64,000 nucleotides of DNA from Owenweeksia sp964619125 (GCA_964619125.1 CAZUCA010000012.1:3963-67962); one strand, 5' to 3'. Positions 42,826 through 52,156 are shown, counted from the first letter of the stretch. The notes: generated by a model from the letters alone, not told the origin. A program made the numbers and translations.

Positions 42826-43328
42826 TTGCGGGCTTCTTTTCTCAATTTGTCGGGTTGATCGAGTGGCTTTTCTACTGTGCGTGATTTGCGCCACTGGATA
42901 ATGATGAAGGAACAAATCATGGCCGACGCCATCCCTTCCAAAAGAATTGCAAAGGCAGCGATAACCGGTGAAATAATGCCGCCTGCATTTTCTTCCCTTT
43001 CCAGAATCTCCATAAAAGCGGGATCAATCAAATCCAGGTAAATGGCCATAAATGCAGCAAAGCTGATTATACCCACTGAGGCGGTTCGCATACCAATCCA
43101 GAAGAAATCGATAAAGTCTTCATAATAACTGGCCTGGGCCTTGCGGGCAAAGGTATGTATGGCACTGCGCAGCACAATAAATACAAAGATGAAATTCAAC
43201 ACCCGCAATTCAAAGATATTGGCCAGGTTCAGCAAGCGCATCAGCAGGAAAAATCCCACCAGGCAGGCGAATAGAATCAGCCCATATCGTGTCGGTAAGG
43301 TTCTGAAGTATTTGTCGTACGAGGCCAT
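42822..43328 (-). CDS. hypothetical four-helix membrane protein
   Basis: A 168-residue integral membrane protein of no named family I recognise. It has four hydrophobic segments (YGLILFACLVGFFLLMRLL, FIFVFIVLRSAIHTF, ASVGIISFAAFMAIYL, SPVIAAFAILLEGMASAM) and a basic, polar C-terminal tail. The layout resembles DUF4199-type proteins of Bacteroidota, without proof. It ends tail-to-tail with queE and lies 11 bp downstream of the next minus-strand gene. Confidence 0.7.
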   Translation of the reverse strand: MASYDKYFRTLPTRYGLILFACLVGFFLLMRLLNLANIFELRVLNFIFVFIVLRSAIHTFARKAQASYYEDFIDFFWIGMRTASVGIISFAAFMAIYLDLIDPAFMEILEREENAGGIISPVIAAFAILLEGMASAMICSFIIIQWRKSRTVEKPLDQPDKLRKEARN

Positions 43329-43339
43329 AGCGTTAGAAT

Positions 43340-43936
43340 TTATTTTTTATGGACGAGAGTGAAATAATCTTCTAATACGGTTAAGGCATTATCCCGCAAT
43401 TTCCCGGAGGCCCATAATTCCATAATAGTATCATTACCATTGACCAGCATTATTTGTTCATTATCCAGCAGGTGGTTATAGACTCTTGCCGCTAGCTGGT
43501 AGTGGCCCTCATTGTTTAAGAGGTGGAGCGGAGGGGTGGAATTATGGCTGGTATCAGCATCGCTAAACACCAGACGGCTTGCCGTCAACTGCTCTGGCCC
43601 GAAGTTGGCTTCGGCAAAAATGTAGGCTTCATCGGCGTGGGGATTTTCTACAATCATAAACTGCAGGTGGGCAAAACTGCTGTCCCTGAGCCGCCGTTTA
43701 TAACGGTAGAGTACCAGTGGCGGCTTTTCGCGGCTGAAAATATTATAGTAGTAGCTGCGGACATTTTTGAAGTAAAGCCGTGAAGAGGCGGTGGTTGAGA
43801 AACTGATCTGCTCCCAATTTACAGGCTGGGGTGTAGGAGCCAGCAGAAGGGAAAATCCCACCATAAACAGCAGAAAGTAGCTAAACCATTTTACCGGCGG
43901 ATTGAGCTTATGCCAGCGGGCCATAAGGGAGCGCAT
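43340..43936 (-). CDS. hypothetical single-pass membrane protein
   Basis: A 198-residue protein of unknown function with one N-terminal membrane helix (WFSYFLLFMVGFSLLLAP) and a soluble beta-rich domain probably in the periplasm (SRLYFKNVRSYYYNIF, YLRDSSFAHLQ-like strands). The frame also opens at an ATG at 43978, 11 bp from the divergent crtD start; I prefer MRSLMARW at 43936. Its position next to the carotenoid operon may be incidental. Confidence 0.65.
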   Translation of the reverse strand: MRSLMARWHKLNPPVKWFSYFLLFMVGFSLLLAPTPQPVNWEQISFSTTASSRLYFKNVRSYYYNIFSREKPPLVLYRYKRRLRDSSFAHLQFMIVENPHADEAYIFAEANFGPEQLTASRLVFSDADTSHNSTPPLHLLNNEGHYQLAARVYNHLLDNEQIMLVNGNDTIMELWASGKLRDNALTVLEDYFTLVHKK

Positions 43937-43989
43937 AGGGTGTAAACATCGCCCGGGCTGCAAGGTTTTGTGTAACATTGCTGCTGTAA

Positions 43990-45456
43990 ATGACTAAAAA
44001 CGCAATTGTAATTGGAAGTGGGCTCGCTGGTTTGGCCGCTGCTATTCGTTTGGCTGTAAAGGGCTATAGCGTAAAGGCTTTTGAGGCGAATACCTATGCC
44101 GGCGGCAAGGTTACCCAGATCAGGGGAGCGGGCTACCGCTTTGATGCAGGGCCTTCGCTCTTTACCATGCCACAGCTGGTGGATGAACTCTTTCAACTGG
44201 CCGGAAAAAATCCCTCTGACTATTTCAACTATCAGAAATTAGCGGTGACCTGTCGCTATTTTTGGGAAGATGGTACCGAGCTCACCGCCTGGGCCGATGC
44301 CCAGCGCTTTGCCCGGGAGGCAGCCAGCAAAACCAGTGTGCGTGAAAGGGATGTTCGTGACTACCTTGATGCGGCAGCTGAGACTTTTGAGACCACCCGC
44401 TCCATTTTTCTTGAAAATTCCCTTCATCGTTGGCAAAACCTTCTTAAGCCCCCGGTTTTTAAGGCCCTGGCTAAGATGCATAAGCTGCATTTGCTCAGCA
44501 GCCTGCATGAGCTTAACCTGCAAAAGCTGGTTGACCCTAAAATGGTACAGCTCTTTGACCGCTTTGCCACCTACAACGGTAGCAGCCCCTATCTCACGCC
44601 CGGTGTAATGAGCATTATTCCCCACCTCGAGCATAATATGGGTAGTTACTATCCCGCAGGTGGTATTCATGCCGTAACCCAGTCGTTGTTTACCCTGGCT
44701 ACTGAGCTGGGGGTGGAGTTTCACTTCGGGGAGAAAGTAAAGCGTCTGCTGATTTCCTCAGGGGAGATTAAGGGAGTGGAGACACAGAGAGGCCAATACC
44801 AGTCAGAAGTGGTTTTTACCAATATGGATGTGGTGCCCAGTTATCGCGAGTTGATGCCGCAGCAGCCGGCCCCGGAAAAGACCCTGAATCAAGCGCGCAG
44901 CAGTTCGGCCCTCATTTTTTATTGGGGCATCCGCAAAAGCTTTCCCCAGCTTGATCTGCACAACATTTTCTTTAGTGATGACTACCGGCAGGAATTTGAC
45001 TGCATTTTTGAAAAAGCGGAGCTCAGTGATGATCCCACTGTGTATGTAAATATCACCGCTAAGATGGAGGCCTCCGACGCCCCTGCAGGGGCCGAGAATT
45101 GGTTTGTGATGGTAAATGTTCCCCCCAATACCGGGCAGAACTGGGATGCGCTGATAGCGCAAACCCGGGCCAGGGTGATTAGCAAGCTTAATCGATTGCT
45201 AAAAGTGGATGTAGCGAGCCTGCTGGAATTTGAGGAAACTCTTGATCCTCGTGGTATTGAAGCCAAAACCAGCAGCTACCAGGGGGCGCTTTATGGTGCC
45301 AGCAGCAATAGCCGTATGGCCGCTTTCCTGCGGCATCCTAACTTCAGCAGTCGCATAAAGGGACTGTATTTTTGTGGTGGCAGCGTGCATCCCGGTGGTG
45401 GCATCCCGCTGGTGCTGCTCAGTGCCAAGATCGCTACCGAAATGATTAACGATTAA
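43990..45456 (+). CDS. crtD: 1-hydroxycarotenoid 3,4-desaturase CrtD (phytoene desaturase family)
   Basis: A 488-residue FAD-dependent carotenoid desaturase. The N-terminal dinucleotide fold reads IVIGSGLAGLAAAIRLAVKG with AGGKVTQIRGAGYRFDAG, and the C-terminal flavin motif is YFCGGSVHPGGGIPLVLLS. The family includes CrtI, but the sequence around YNGSSPYLTPGVMSIIPHLE matches the flavobacterial CrtD group, and cruF lies immediately downstream, which is the enzyme that makes its 1'-hydroxy substrate. It is the first gene of the crt operon. Confidence 0.88.
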   Translation: MTKNAIVIGSGLAGLAAAIRLAVKGYSVKAFEANTYAGGKVTQIRGAGYRFDAGPSLFTMPQLVDELFQLAGKNPSDYFNYQKLAVTCRYFWEDGTELTAWADAQRFAREAASKTSVRERDVRDYLDAAAETFETTRSIFLENSLHRWQNLLKPPVFKALAKMHKLHLLSSLHELNLQKLVDPKMVQLFDRFATYNGSSPYLTPGVMSIIPHLEHNMGSYYPAGGIHAVTQSLFTLATELGVEFHFGEKVKRLLISSGEIKGVETQRGQYQSEVVFTNMDVVPSYRELMPQQPAPEKTLNQARSSSALIFYWGIRKSFPQLDLHNIFFSDDYRQEFDCIFEKAELSDDPTVYVNITAKMEASDAPAGAENWFVMVNVPPNTGQNWDALIAQTRARVISKLNRLLKVDVASLLEFEETLDPRGIEAKTSSYQGALYGASSNSRMAAFLRHPNFSSRIKGLYFCGGSVHPGGGIPLVLLSAKIATEMIND

Positions 45457-45473
45457 AAAAACGATTCAATTGA

Positions 45474-46100
45474 ATGGCCTTTATCCGTAAGCATGCCTTA
45501 TTTATCCTTATCCTTTTTCACCTGGTGGGCTTAGTGGGTATAGTTTTTATAAACCGGGAAACTTTTGCCGGCCTCACACCCTACAACCTCCTGCTAAGCG
45601 CGTTATTGATGCTGGCGGTACATCATCCCCCGGGCCGCCGCTTCTGGCTATTATTCGGGTTTTGTTTTGTGAGTGGCTGGCTGGTAGAGCTGCTCGGCAC
45701 CAAAACCGGACTGCCCTTTGGAAACTATTGGTATGGCCCGGCCCTGGGTTACCGGCTGTCAGGGGTACCAGTGATCATTGGTATAAACTGGTTTTTGATG
45801 GTAATGGGGAGTGGCTTTATTGCCCGCTACCTCCTTAACAACCGTGGCCTTCAAATATTGCTGGCTGCGGCTGTAATGACCTTAATTGACCTCGCAATCG
45901 AACCGCTCGCACCGGCTCTGGATTATTGGTATTGGCAGCAGGGTCAAGCTCCCGCTTTGAACTACCTGGGCTGGCTATTGGTTTCTGTTGCCATGCAGTT
46001 AGTATTTCAATTTACAGTGGCTCACGAGCGAAACCCGATAGCTATTCCCTATATTCTGACTGTTACAGGCTTCTTTCTAATTCTTAATTTCACCCTATGA
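45474..46100 (+). CDS. cruF: carotenoid 1',2'-hydratase CruF
   Basis: A 208-residue integral membrane protein with seven hydrophobic segments (DUF422/CruF family). It carries ELLGTKTGLPFGNYWYG and the IDLAIEPLAPALDYW motif with its conserved acidic residues. CruF adds water at the 1',2' double bond of the acyclic end of gamma-carotene. It lies 17 bp after crtD and overlaps crtZ by 4 nt, so the three are one transcript. Confidence 0.9.
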   Translation: MAFIRKHALFILILFHLVGLVGIVFINRETFAGLTPYNLLLSALLMLAVHHPPGRRFWLLFGFCFVSGWLVELLGTKTGLPFGNYWYGPALGYRLSGVPVIIGINWFLMVMGSGFIARYLLNNRGLQILLAAAVMTLIDLAIEPLAPALDYWYWQQGQAPALNYLGWLLVSVAMQLVFQFTVAHERNPIAIPYILTVTGFFLILNFTL

Positions 46101-46585
46101 GTTGGTGGGTAATTGCATTGATCGTTTTTGCTACTTTCTGGGCCATGGAGTTCGTGGCCTGGGCTACCCATAAATATGTTATGCACGGCTTTTTGTGGAG
46201 CTTGCACAAAGATCATCACGTAAAGGAGCCTGGCTTTTTTGAAAAAAACGATGCCTTCTTTCTGATTTTTGCCATCCCCAGCTGGCTTTGCATCATGCTG
46301 GGAATGATGCAAAGCAGCCCGCTTTCGGTGAGTATAGGTGCCGGTATCGCCGTATATGGCTTAGCCTACTTCCTGGTGCATGAAGTGTTCATCCACCAGC
46401 GGTTGAAGTGGTTTCGCCATAGTAACAATTTTTATCTCAGAGCCATTCGGCGCGCTCATAAAATGCATCACAAACATCTCACTAAAGAGGATGGCGAAAG
46501 CTATGGGATGCTGATAGTTAGCTATCGTTACTTTAAGCAGGAGATAAAGAAGGCTAACCAGCAGAAACTGACTACTGCTCAATGA
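46097..46585 (+). CDS. crtZ: beta-carotene 3-hydroxylase CrtZ (fatty acid hydroxylase superfamily)
   Basis: A 162-residue membrane diiron hydroxylase. The histidine boxes are HKYVMH, HKDHH, HEVFIH and HKMHH, in the standard order. It hydroxylates C-3 of a beta-ionone ring. Its ATG overlaps the cruF stop and its stop overlaps the crtY-type gene start, both by 4 nt. Confidence 0.93.
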   Translation: MSWWVIALIVFATFWAMEFVAWATHKYVMHGFLWSLHKDHHVKEPGFFEKNDAFFLIFAIPSWLCIMLGMMQSSPLSVSIGAGIAVYGLAYFLVHEVFIHQRLKWFRHSNNFYLRAIRRAHKMHHKHLTKEDGESYGMLIVSYRYFKQEIKKANQQKLTTAQ

Positions 46586-47295
46586 TAGAAAACTATTTCT
46601 ACCTCTGGTTAATGCTGGCTTCCCTGCTGGTGCCACTTGCGCGTAGTTTTGAGCCCCGGCTCGCGTATTATCGCAGCTTTGGGGCCTTATTCCTTTCCAT
46701 TCTTATAGTGGGGGGCTTTTTTATTTGCTGGGATATCATTTTCACCGCCAGGGGGTACTGGGGTTTCAATGAGCGATACCTGTCCGGAGTCAATATCGTT
46801 AACCTTCCGCTGGGGGAGTGGCTTTTCTTTATAGTTATTCCCTTTTGCTGCGTGTTTATCTACCGCGTATTAAACCACTTTTTTCCCCGTCCATTAATTG
46901 GCCACAAAGGCACCCGTAACATCAGTAACTTCCTGATGGGGTTCAGCATTGCCCTGGCTATTACCTTCTACGATCGCTGGTATACCGTACTCACTTTTAG
47001 CTTTCTCGCAGTTTTGTTGTATCTGCATGCACGGGTATGGAAAACGCGCTGGCTGGGACGCTTTTACCTGGCCTATGCCGTTATTTTAATTCCGTTTCTG
47101 GTGGTAAATGGTATCCTTACCGGCTTCGGTATTCAGGAGGAAATAGTGTGGTATAACGAAGCCGAAATGATTGGCACCCGCATCGCTACTATCCCGCTTG
47201 AAGATGCCTTTTACGGTATGCTACTAATTTTGGGGGTACTGAGCTGCTATGAATATTTCGGCCGTAAGTGGAAACAGGATTTTATTTCTGCTTAA
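46582..47295 (+). CDS. fused lycopene cyclase (CrtYc/CrtYd domains)
   Basis: A 237-residue membrane protein in which two lycopene-cyclase domains, separate subunits in actinobacteria, are joined. Each half has the diagnostic P-L-[GE]-[ED] motif: PLGEWLFF (residues 76-83) and IPLEDAFYGM (about 204-213), plus WDIIFTARGYWGFN. It cyclises lycopene ends to beta-rings. With CrtD and CruF in the same operon, only one end is expected to be cyclised. It is convergent with the phosphoribosyltransferase gene, 2 bp apart. Confidence 0.9.
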   Translation: MIENYFYLWLMLASLLVPLARSFEPRLAYYRSFGALFLSILIVGGFFICWDIIFTARGYWGFNERYLSGVNIVNLPLGEWLFFIVIPFCCVFIYRVLNHFFPRPLIGHKGTRNISNFLMGFSIALAITFYDRWYTVLTFSFLAVLLYLHARVWKTRWLGRFYLAYAVILIPFLVVNGILTGFGIQEEIVWYNEAEMIGTRIATIPLEDAFYGMLLILGVLSCYEYFGRKWKQDFISA

Positions 47296-47297
47296 AC

Positions 47298-47801
47298 TCA
47301 AGAAACCAAAGCGGTATAAGGCTTAGTTTCAAGTTTCACTTCAACGTGTTCCAGTAAATTGGTTGAGAGTGAAAGGCCTTTAAAATCGGCCTTTACGGGG
47401 AAGTGCTTATGATTGCGGTCGATCAGCACCACCGTCTTGATTTGCTTCACCCGGTAATCCATAAAATAGCGCACGCCATGAATTAGGGTGGAGCCGGTAT
47501 TGAGTACGTCATCCACCACCACAATTGACTTGCCTTCCAGGTCAACATCTGATTGAAAATCGGGACTTTTCTCCAGCGGATCTTTTTTGTTGACCACAAT
47601 GCGAATCAGGCTCACCTTGAGGGGAGAGATTTCACGCAACTTTCCGGCCAGCAGTTCTGCCAGTTTATAGCCACTCTCCACAATGCCGGCCAGGATTACT
47701 TCCTCGTCATCGGCATGCACCTCGTAGATCTGCCAGGCAATGCGATTTACCCGATCAAGGATTTGTTGATGGCTGAGGACTTCTGTGGTGGCTTGAGGCA
47801 T
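47298..47801 (-). CDS. type I phosphoribosyltransferase
   Basis: A 167-residue PRPP-dependent transferase. The PRPP loop is IVVVDDVLNTGSTL, preceded by AGIVESGYKLAELLAGKL and followed by LIDRNHKHFPVKADFKG, a segment shared with PyrR-like proteins. It is shorter than the PyrR at 8.8 kb, and the substrate (hypoxanthine, uracil or other) is not evident. It has a perfect -7 element at 47824-47831. Confidence 0.88.
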   Translation of the reverse strand: MPQATTEVLSHQQILDRVNRIAWQIYEVHADDEEVILAGIVESGYKLAELLAGKLREISPLKVSLIRIVVNKKDPLEKSPDFQSDVDLEGKSIVVVDDVLNTGSTLIHGVRYFMDYRVKQIKTVVLIDRNHKHFPVKADFKGLSLSTNLLEHVEVKLETKPYTALVS

Positions 47802-47823
47802 AGCGTATGACTTCTTATTAAGG

Positions 47824-47831
47824 CAAAGATA
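47824..47831 (-). promoter_or_regulatory. -7 element TATCTTTG of the phosphoribosyltransferase gene
   Basis: A perfect TAnnTTTG on the minus strand, 22 nt before the start codon. Confidence 0.45.
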
Positions 47832-47867
47832 TATTTAGCGTTGAGAAAAATGGAATAGGCCCGCTTT

Positions 47868-48230
47868 TTAAATAGAATCCAGCTGGCGGCGGGTAAGTTC
47901 GCTTTCCATATCGCCGGTATTGAGGGTGGAGGCCGGTTCAAAGAGCATCACCTTCACTTCCTCCCCGGCCACGGGCTTATGCAGGGTGCCGCGGGGAATT
48001 ACGATAAGTTCTCCGGCTCTGATCTGCTGTGGGGGCCGGTCCTGGTACTCCATTACCAAATTGCCCTCTAATACCAGAAACATCTCATCTTCATCGGCGT
48101 GCTGATGCATTACAAATTCGCCTTTAAGCCGGGCCAGCTTTACCTGTTGGCCGTTGAGCTCCGCCACGATCTTCGGGTTCCAGTGATCGCTGAAATGACT
48201 GAACTTCTCCTCAATATTTACTACTTCCAT
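47868..48230 (-). CDS. cupin domain protein
   Basis: A 120-residue single-domain cupin. The first metal-binding motif is FVMHQHADEDEMFLVLEGNLVM (two His, Glu) and the second GELIVIPRGTLHKPVA (His), so the metal site looks complete. The substrate or role is unknown; small cupins of this type are common as dioxygenases or sugar-binding proteins. It is 26 bp downstream of the TPMT-type gene and probably cotranscribed. Confidence 0.88.
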   Translation of the reverse strand: MEVVNIEEKFSHFSDHWNPKIVAELNGQQVKLARLKGEFVMHQHADEDEMFLVLEGNLVMEYQDRPPQQIRAGELIVIPRGTLHKPVAGEEVKVMLFEPASTLNTGDMESELTRRQLDSI

Positions 48231-48256
48231 AGCGTAATTTTAAAGCAAGTTAGGCA

Positions 48257-48844
48257 TCAGGCCTTTATTAGCCGGAAGAATACTTCGTTGCCACTGCGGG
48301 GGACAATGCTGTTGTAGCATTGCTCCAATCGCTGAATCTTAAAATGGGGCTCAAATAATGACCGGTATTCTGCCTTGCTGCCGCCAAAAGGAGGGCCTTG
48401 CTCCGTAAGGGGAAAGTCAAATAAGACTCCGAAGAGTTGCCCGCCGGGACGGATAATTGCCGCCATTTTTTTAACGTAATCAGAACGCTTAGCGGGAGGG
48501 AGGGCACAGAAAAAAGTTTGTTCCACCACCAGGTCAAACTGCTGATTGAGCTCGAAAAAATCACCGTGCAGCAACTGGGAGGAGGGAAAATCCGGTACCC
48601 GTTGTTTCAGGTTATCGAGCGGAGCCTGAGAGAGGTCAATGACCCAGGTGTTCTTGAAACCATTTTTCCACAGCCATTCCGCTTCATAAGCATTGCCGGC
48701 ACCGGGAATCAAGATTTTTTGATCCCTATCTGCTAATTGCTGCAAAAAACCGGTGAGGGGTGGGGAGGCGCTGCCCATATCCCAGGGGGTGTTGGCCAAT
48801 TGGTAGCGCTCGCTCCAGTATTGATCGGTGGTAATATCGCTCAT
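48257..48844 (-). CDS. TPMT family S-adenosylmethionine-dependent methyltransferase
   Basis: A 195-residue class I methyltransferase of the thiopurine methyltransferase family. It has YWSERYQLANTPWDMG, the SAM loop ILIPGAGNAYEAEWL, and the late FDFPLTEQGPPFGGS segment that marks TPMT-like proteins. The natural substrate in bacteria may be thiols, selenium or tellurium compounds. The ATG at 48844 is used; the frame extends further upstream but only through the promoter region shared with bshC. Confidence 0.9.
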   Translation of the reverse strand: MSDITTDQYWSERYQLANTPWDMGSASPPLTGFLQQLADRDQKILIPGAGNAYEAEWLWKNGFKNTWVIDLSQAPLDNLKQRVPDFPSSQLLHGDFFELNQQFDLVVEQTFFCALPPAKRSDYVKKMAAIIRPGGQLFGVLFDFPLTEQGPPFGGSKAEYRSLFEPHFKIQRLEQCYNSIVPRSGNEVFFRLIKA

Positions 48845-48864
48845 CAGCTCTATTTTTGAATAGG

Positions 48865-48872
48865 CAAAACTA
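48865..48872 (-). promoter_or_regulatory. -7 element TAGTTTTG of the TPMT-type methyltransferase gene
   Basis: A perfect TAnnTTTG on the minus strand, 20 nt before the ATG at 48844, in the gap shared with bshC. Confidence 0.45.
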
Positions 48873-48954
48873 TATTTTGCCTGAAGAGTTGAAGGCTTTA
48901 ATTGAAAAATTTGATGGTAGCTTAAGCCTCTGCCCATGGCCTGAAGAGGTTTCC

Positions 48955-48962
48955 TACTTTTG
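48955..48962 (+). promoter_or_regulatory. -7 element TACTTTTG of bshC
   Basis: A perfect TAnnTTTG ending 8 nt before the bshC ATG, so the mRNA leader would be only about 3-5 nt. Confidence 0.5.
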
Positions 48963-48970
48963 CCACACCT

Positions 48971-50584
48971 ATGCAAGCAACCGAATGTATCTCCTTTCGC
49001 GCCAGCGGCTATTTCTCAGAGCTGATTTGCGACTATCTCGATCAGAAACCCGGCCTGCGTGATTTCTATCACCGCTTTCCCAGCCTTGAAAACTTTGCCG
49101 CTCAAATTGAGGAAAAGCAGACTTCCTTTAAAAGTGAAACCAGGCAAATACTGGTTGAGAGCCTGCTCCGGCAATATGCGCGGTTAAATGACCGCAGCCT
49201 TTCTGCAGAAGCCAGTCTGGCCAACATCCGCTTACTAAAAGAGGAAAACACTTTTAGCGTCACCACCGGGCACCAGCTCAATATTTTTACCGGCCCGCTC
49301 TACTTTCTCTATAAAATTGTCAGTACCATTAAGCTGGCCAAGCAGCTTAACGCTGAGTATTCTGATAAGCAATTCGTGCCGGTGTACTGGATGGCTACCG
49401 AAGACCATGATTTTGACGAAATCAATTTTATCAACCTCTACGGTGGCCGCTTGCGCTGGGAACAGAACGGCGGTGGCCCGGTAGGGCGCTTAAACACCGC
49501 CAGCCTGGCAGCGGTGATTAAAGAGCTGGAGGAACACCTGGGCCCCGGCACCCGCTGTGAAGAGTTGATTGCCCTCTTCCGGGACGCCTATCTTGAACAT
49601 AAAAACCTTGCTGATGCCACCCGCTTTCTCGTGCATCAGTTGTTTGGGAAAGAAGGGCTGGTAATAATCGATGCCGATGACCGGCATTTGAAGTCACTGG
49701 CGCTTCCTTATTTTAAGAAGGACCTCTTTGAGCACTCCGCCCAGGCAATGGTGGAGCCGGTCACCTCAAAGCTGGAGGAACTGCACTTCAAGCAGGTACA
49801 CCCGCGTGAAATCAACCTCTTTTACATTGTAGATGGCTTGCGCGAACGCATCGAACGCAAGCAGGATCGATGGCTGGTATTGAATACCGACCTCAGTTTT
49901 AGCAAAGAGGAACTGGAAAGCGAGCTGCAGGATCATCCCGATCGCTTTAGCCCCAATGTGGTTCTTCGCCCCTTGTACCAGGAGCTGATCTTACCCAACC
50001 TCGCTTATATTGGCGGCGGCGGTGAACTGGCCTATTGGTTTCAGCTGAAAAAAATGTTTGAGGCCTTAGCAGTGCCTTTTCCAATGCTGGTGCTGCGCAA
50101 TTCGGTGTTGTGGATTGATAAAAAGCGGCAAAGGAAAATGGAGGATCTCGGCCTGTCGGTGCCGGCCGTGTTTCAGCCCCTGCACCAATTGAAGAAGAGC
50201 TACGTAAAGGAGCATGCCCCCATGGATACCGAACTGGATCCTTACGAGCGAAAGCTTGAAAAAATCTTTGATGAACTGGAAGAGCTAGCCCAGCTCACCG
50301 ATAAAAGTATGCTGGGAGCGGTGAATGCTCAACGTCAGAAACAGCTTAACGGTCTGGAGAAGCTACGGAAGAAGCTGATCCGGGCAGAGAAGCGCCGCCA
50401 CAGCACCGATATGGAAAAGATTGAGCGGGTGTTTTTGGCTTTATTTCCCAATGAAAGTCTGCAGGAGCGCCATGACAACTTCAGCACCTACTTCTGCGAA
50501 TACGGCCCCGGCTTTATCCAAAGCTTGCTGACAGAGCTCGACCCCCTCGATTTCCGGTTCAGGGTCATCCTGGCCAGCAAGTAA
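48971..50584 (+). CDS. bshC: bacillithiol biosynthesis cysteine-adding enzyme BshC
   Basis: A 537-residue enzyme for the last step of bacillithiol synthesis, coupling cysteine to glucosaminyl malate. The Rossmann-like N-terminal half has FSVTTGHQLNIFTGPLYFLYK and VYWMATEDHDFDEI, both family hallmarks; a coiled-coil segment follows before a conserved end. The genes for BshA and BshB are not in the window. It is divergent from the TPMT-type gene with independent promoters. Confidence 0.95.
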   Translation: MQATECISFRASGYFSELICDYLDQKPGLRDFYHRFPSLENFAAQIEEKQTSFKSETRQILVESLLRQYARLNDRSLSAEASLANIRLLKEENTFSVTTGHQLNIFTGPLYFLYKIVSTIKLAKQLNAEYSDKQFVPVYWMATEDHDFDEINFINLYGGRLRWEQNGGGPVGRLNTASLAAVIKELEEHLGPGTRCEELIALFRDAYLEHKNLADATRFLVHQLFGKEGLVIIDADDRHLKSLALPYFKKDLFEHSAQAMVEPVTSKLEELHFKQVHPREINLFYIVDGLRERIERKQDRWLVLNTDLSFSKEELESELQDHPDRFSPNVVLRPLYQELILPNLAYIGGGGELAYWFQLKKMFEALAVPFPMLVLRNSVLWIDKKRQRKMEDLGLSVPAVFQPLHQLKKSYVKEHAPMDTELDPYERKLEKIFDELEELAQLTDKSMLGAVNAQRQKQLNGLEKLRKKLIRAEKRRHSTDMEKIERVFLALFPNESLQERHDNFSTYFCEYGPGFIQSLLTELDPLDFRFRVILASK

Positions 50585-50585
50585 A

Positions 50586-52019
50586 TCAGTAATGTACCAG
50601 CCGGATAGTACCCTGGGGTGACTGCAAAAGATATACGCCTGCTGGTAAATCCTCAATGGAAATGCGGCTTTTCGGCCCGCTTATTACTTGCTGCTTGAGC
50701 ACCTGCCCAAGCTGATTGAGAACGCTGATTTCAATTCCGTTGCTACCCTTCGGCAATTCTATCTCCACCCAGTCGCTGGCCGGATTGGGGTACAGCATGA
50801 GCGGCTCCAGCAATTCTTCTTCCAATCCAATAAATTCAAGCGGTGTGCCCCAGCTTTGGCTTCCCTTCTTGAAATAAAGGAGATTCTTTCCATAAAAGCT
50901 GGAATTGCCATAGTCGATATATTCCTCCTTAATCAGCCCTAAACCGGTGGCATAAAAGCGCTCGCGATTGGGCATTTCAAAACCGGGGTGAAAACAGCCG
51001 GTGGCAGTATCGGCCTCAGCAAATTGATCATACTCGAAGTAACCGGGGCGGCCAACGAGAATATCAGTTTGCCATTCGATGAAAGATGGCGATGACATCA
51101 TCTGATAATTCGCAGGGTACTCTCCCTGAAAAGAAAAGAGCTTGCGGGCTGGTTGAGAAGCACCGCTAAAACCAAAATAACTGGTATCAACTCCCTGTAC
51201 CGAGTCACCAGGTGGAGCACTTATCGGACGGTAGTCATTCCAGGTATCGAGAAAGGTATAATAGACAGAATCCTGGGCCGGAAACCACTGTTTGTCTACT
51301 ACCTCGCGGCTGAGCTTGCGATATTCCTTCAGAGCATATGTGCTTAATGATCGCTTAGAGCTGAAATAGTGAAATACCTCGCCAATAGCGAAATCATACA
51401 GCTGCAATTTGCTGGGTATGCTAAAATCTATGCGGGAGAAGACCGAAAAGGAGTTTAAATTAATGCGATGTCCGGAGAAGTAGGGAAACTGCTGTAAGCC
51501 CTGGTTACGGGCGAGAAGAATGGGAAATTTATAGAAGACCTGGCCGGCAGTGTCAATCAGACTCAATTGATAATATCGCAGAGAATCGCTCCCTCCACCT
51601 GGTATAGTCTCATAAGCCGTGGAATCGAGTTGTAGCTGGAGATCATATTGCTGGTAATTGTAATGGAGCCATCCTGCCTGGGTCACAAAAGGCTGTGATA
51701 GCTTGGTGTTAATCTCCAGCTGATAGTGCTTATGATCAAAATACCAGTACCCACTCGAATCTATAATCCTGTTTCCCAACCATCCGTTACCATTTATCCT
51801 GCCATAACAACTGTCGGCATCATCTGTTGCCAGTTCAGAAATGGGGTAGTAAGTAGTGGTGGATCCACTGCTAATTATTGAATCGAATTTCAGGTGGCTA
51901 ATCACAGCATTGACATCTGCAAAGGCTATGGTATCAGTGGGATTGGGAAAGGGGTGATAGTTTTGCCCGTGTAAGTTCAGGTTAAAAAGTATCGTTAAAA
52001 TGAGGATGCGATTTTTCAT
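50586..52019 (-). CDS. large exported protein with T9SS type A sorting domain
   Basis: A 477-residue secreted protein. The signal peptide is MKNRILILTILFNLNLHG; the body of about 380 residues is rich in tyrosine, serine and glutamine strands with no domain I recognise. The final about 75 residues are the T9SS sorting domain (MLYPNPASDWVEIELPKGS ... DLPAGVYLLQSPQGTIRLVHY). The ATG at 52019 puts the signal peptide first; an earlier start at 52067 would bury it. It converges on bshC, with 1 bp between stop codons. Confidence 0.85.
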   Translation of the reverse strand: MKNRILILTILFNLNLHGQNYHPFPNPTDTIAFADVNAVISHLKFDSIISSGSTTTYYPISELATDDADSCYGRINGNGWLGNRIIDSSGYWYFDHKHYQLEINTKLSQPFVTQAGWLHYNYQQYDLQLQLDSTAYETIPGGGSDSLRYYQLSLIDTAGQVFYKFPILLARNQGLQQFPYFSGHRINLNSFSVFSRIDFSIPSKLQLYDFAIGEVFHYFSSKRSLSTYALKEYRKLSREVVDKQWFPAQDSVYYTFLDTWNDYRPISAPPGDSVQGVDTSYFGFSGASQPARKLFSFQGEYPANYQMMSSPSFIEWQTDILVGRPGYFEYDQFAEADTATGCFHPGFEMPNRERFYATGLGLIKEEYIDYGNSSFYGKNLLYFKKGSQSWGTPLEFIGLEEELLEPLMLYPNPASDWVEIELPKGSNGIEISVLNQLGQVLKQQVISGPKSRISIEDLPAGVYLLQSPQGTIRLVHY

Positions 52020-52156
52020 GAGGCTTAGGTCTGGCTTTTCAATTACAATAGCTGCCATTATTTTCACCTTTAAAATTGCATGAAATTTCCTTCATAAACA
52101 AAGGCTTACCCGCGGCAGTTTTTTCTCGGGGCAAGCAGCTTTTGCGGCCATAATAC

